Shown here: positions 63,939 through 64,000 of the stretch, piece after piece
Numbering within the stretch: position 1 is the first letter of the stretch
Layout: each line of letters begins with the position of its first letter
Assembly: GCA_947625775.1 (NCBI GenBank)
Contig: CANQPM010000004.1
Coordinates: 172,527-236,526 of the forward strand
Direction of reading: 5' to 3'
Origin: an uncultured Lachnospiraceae bacterium
GTDB taxonomy: Bacteria > Bacillota > Clostridia > Lachnospirales > Lachnospiraceae
DNA: 64,000 nucleotides
The notes under the pieces: model-generated
Told to the model about the DNA's origin: nothing
The model's input: the letters and a program-made list of their open reading frames with translations, nothing else
Database searches by the model: none
Program-made: the position numbers and the translations under genes

Positions 63939-64000
63939 ATGATAATCACCCAGACGCCATTCCGCATGTCCTTCTTCGGCGGCGGCACGGACATGGAGGA
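63939..64000 (+). CDS. GHMP family sugar kinase, 3' end outside window
   Basis: Twenty residues, MIITQTPFRMSFFGGGTDME, with AGGAGG before the ATG. PFRMSFFGGGTD is the start of GHMP sugar kinases of the HddA (heptose 7-phosphate kinase) or fucokinase-like type. It suggests that cluster B goes on beyond the window with sugar-nucleotide synthesis genes. The GC-rich codons differ from those of the AT-rich genes just before. Confidence 0.75.
   Translation, partial: MIITQTPFRMSFFGGGTDME

Overview
The window looks like a chromosome segment of an anaerobic, low-GC Firmicute of the Lachnospiraceae type. The signs are an oxygen-sensitive glycyl-radical pyruvate formate-lyase, MecA, a CwlD-type amidase and a GH18 hydrolase with a stalk/SH3 architecture, AGGAGG-type ribosome binding sites, and several copies of Rpn-type PD-(D/E)XK 'transposase' genes and AAA/PD-(D/E)XK genes. 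This is inference from gene content; no rRNA or tRNA gene was seen.

Layout. 0-10 kb: the end of a BlaR1-like M56 peptidase, a sigma-like protein, lipoproteins and an ABC-2 type exporter operon bracketed by two almost identical Rpn-family genes, with a third, decayed copy upstream. 10-13.3 kb: a pyruvate formate-lyase locus in which the glycyl-radical domain is a separate gene, with an extra small radical-less relative and three 66-bp tandem repeats between the parts, and a divergent DUF1858 gene. 13.9-17.9 kb: a two-gene unit coding for a SLATT-like two-TM protein and an 1131-aa HD plus Hsp90-type ATPase protein, a plausible uncharacterised conflict (defence) system. 18.2-19.2 kb: a broken IS1380-family transposase.

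19.4-38.8 kb (minus strand): glycan cluster A, with flippase, glycosyltransferases, pyruvyl transferase, methyltransferases, radical SAM/SPASM protein, epimerase, an AAA/PD-(D/E)XK protein and a putative polymerase/ligase. It is AT-rich in its distal half and full of gene remnants, as expected of a locus that turns over by transfer. 38.8-51 kb: mostly core genes (SH3 membrane protein, GT-C-like protein, abundant-looking secreted protein with an XRE regulator, CwlD, zinc ABC transporter, GH18 hydrolase, MecA). 51-64 kb (plus strand): glycan cluster B, which repeats much of A in inverted orientation and ends in a partial GHMP kinase.

How the parts relate. A and B share a near-identical inverted repeat of about 574 bp (36387-36960 and 51059-51632) covering the 3' end of a GT2 gene and the promoter of the AAA gene. 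Only A has the GT2 5' part. Recombination across the repeat would flip the central 14 kb and move the ligase-GT2 head from cluster A to cluster B. A run of ten G bases in a cluster A methyltransferase, and palindromes that hold the ribosome binding sites of the two GT4 genes, add further possible variation in surface glycans.
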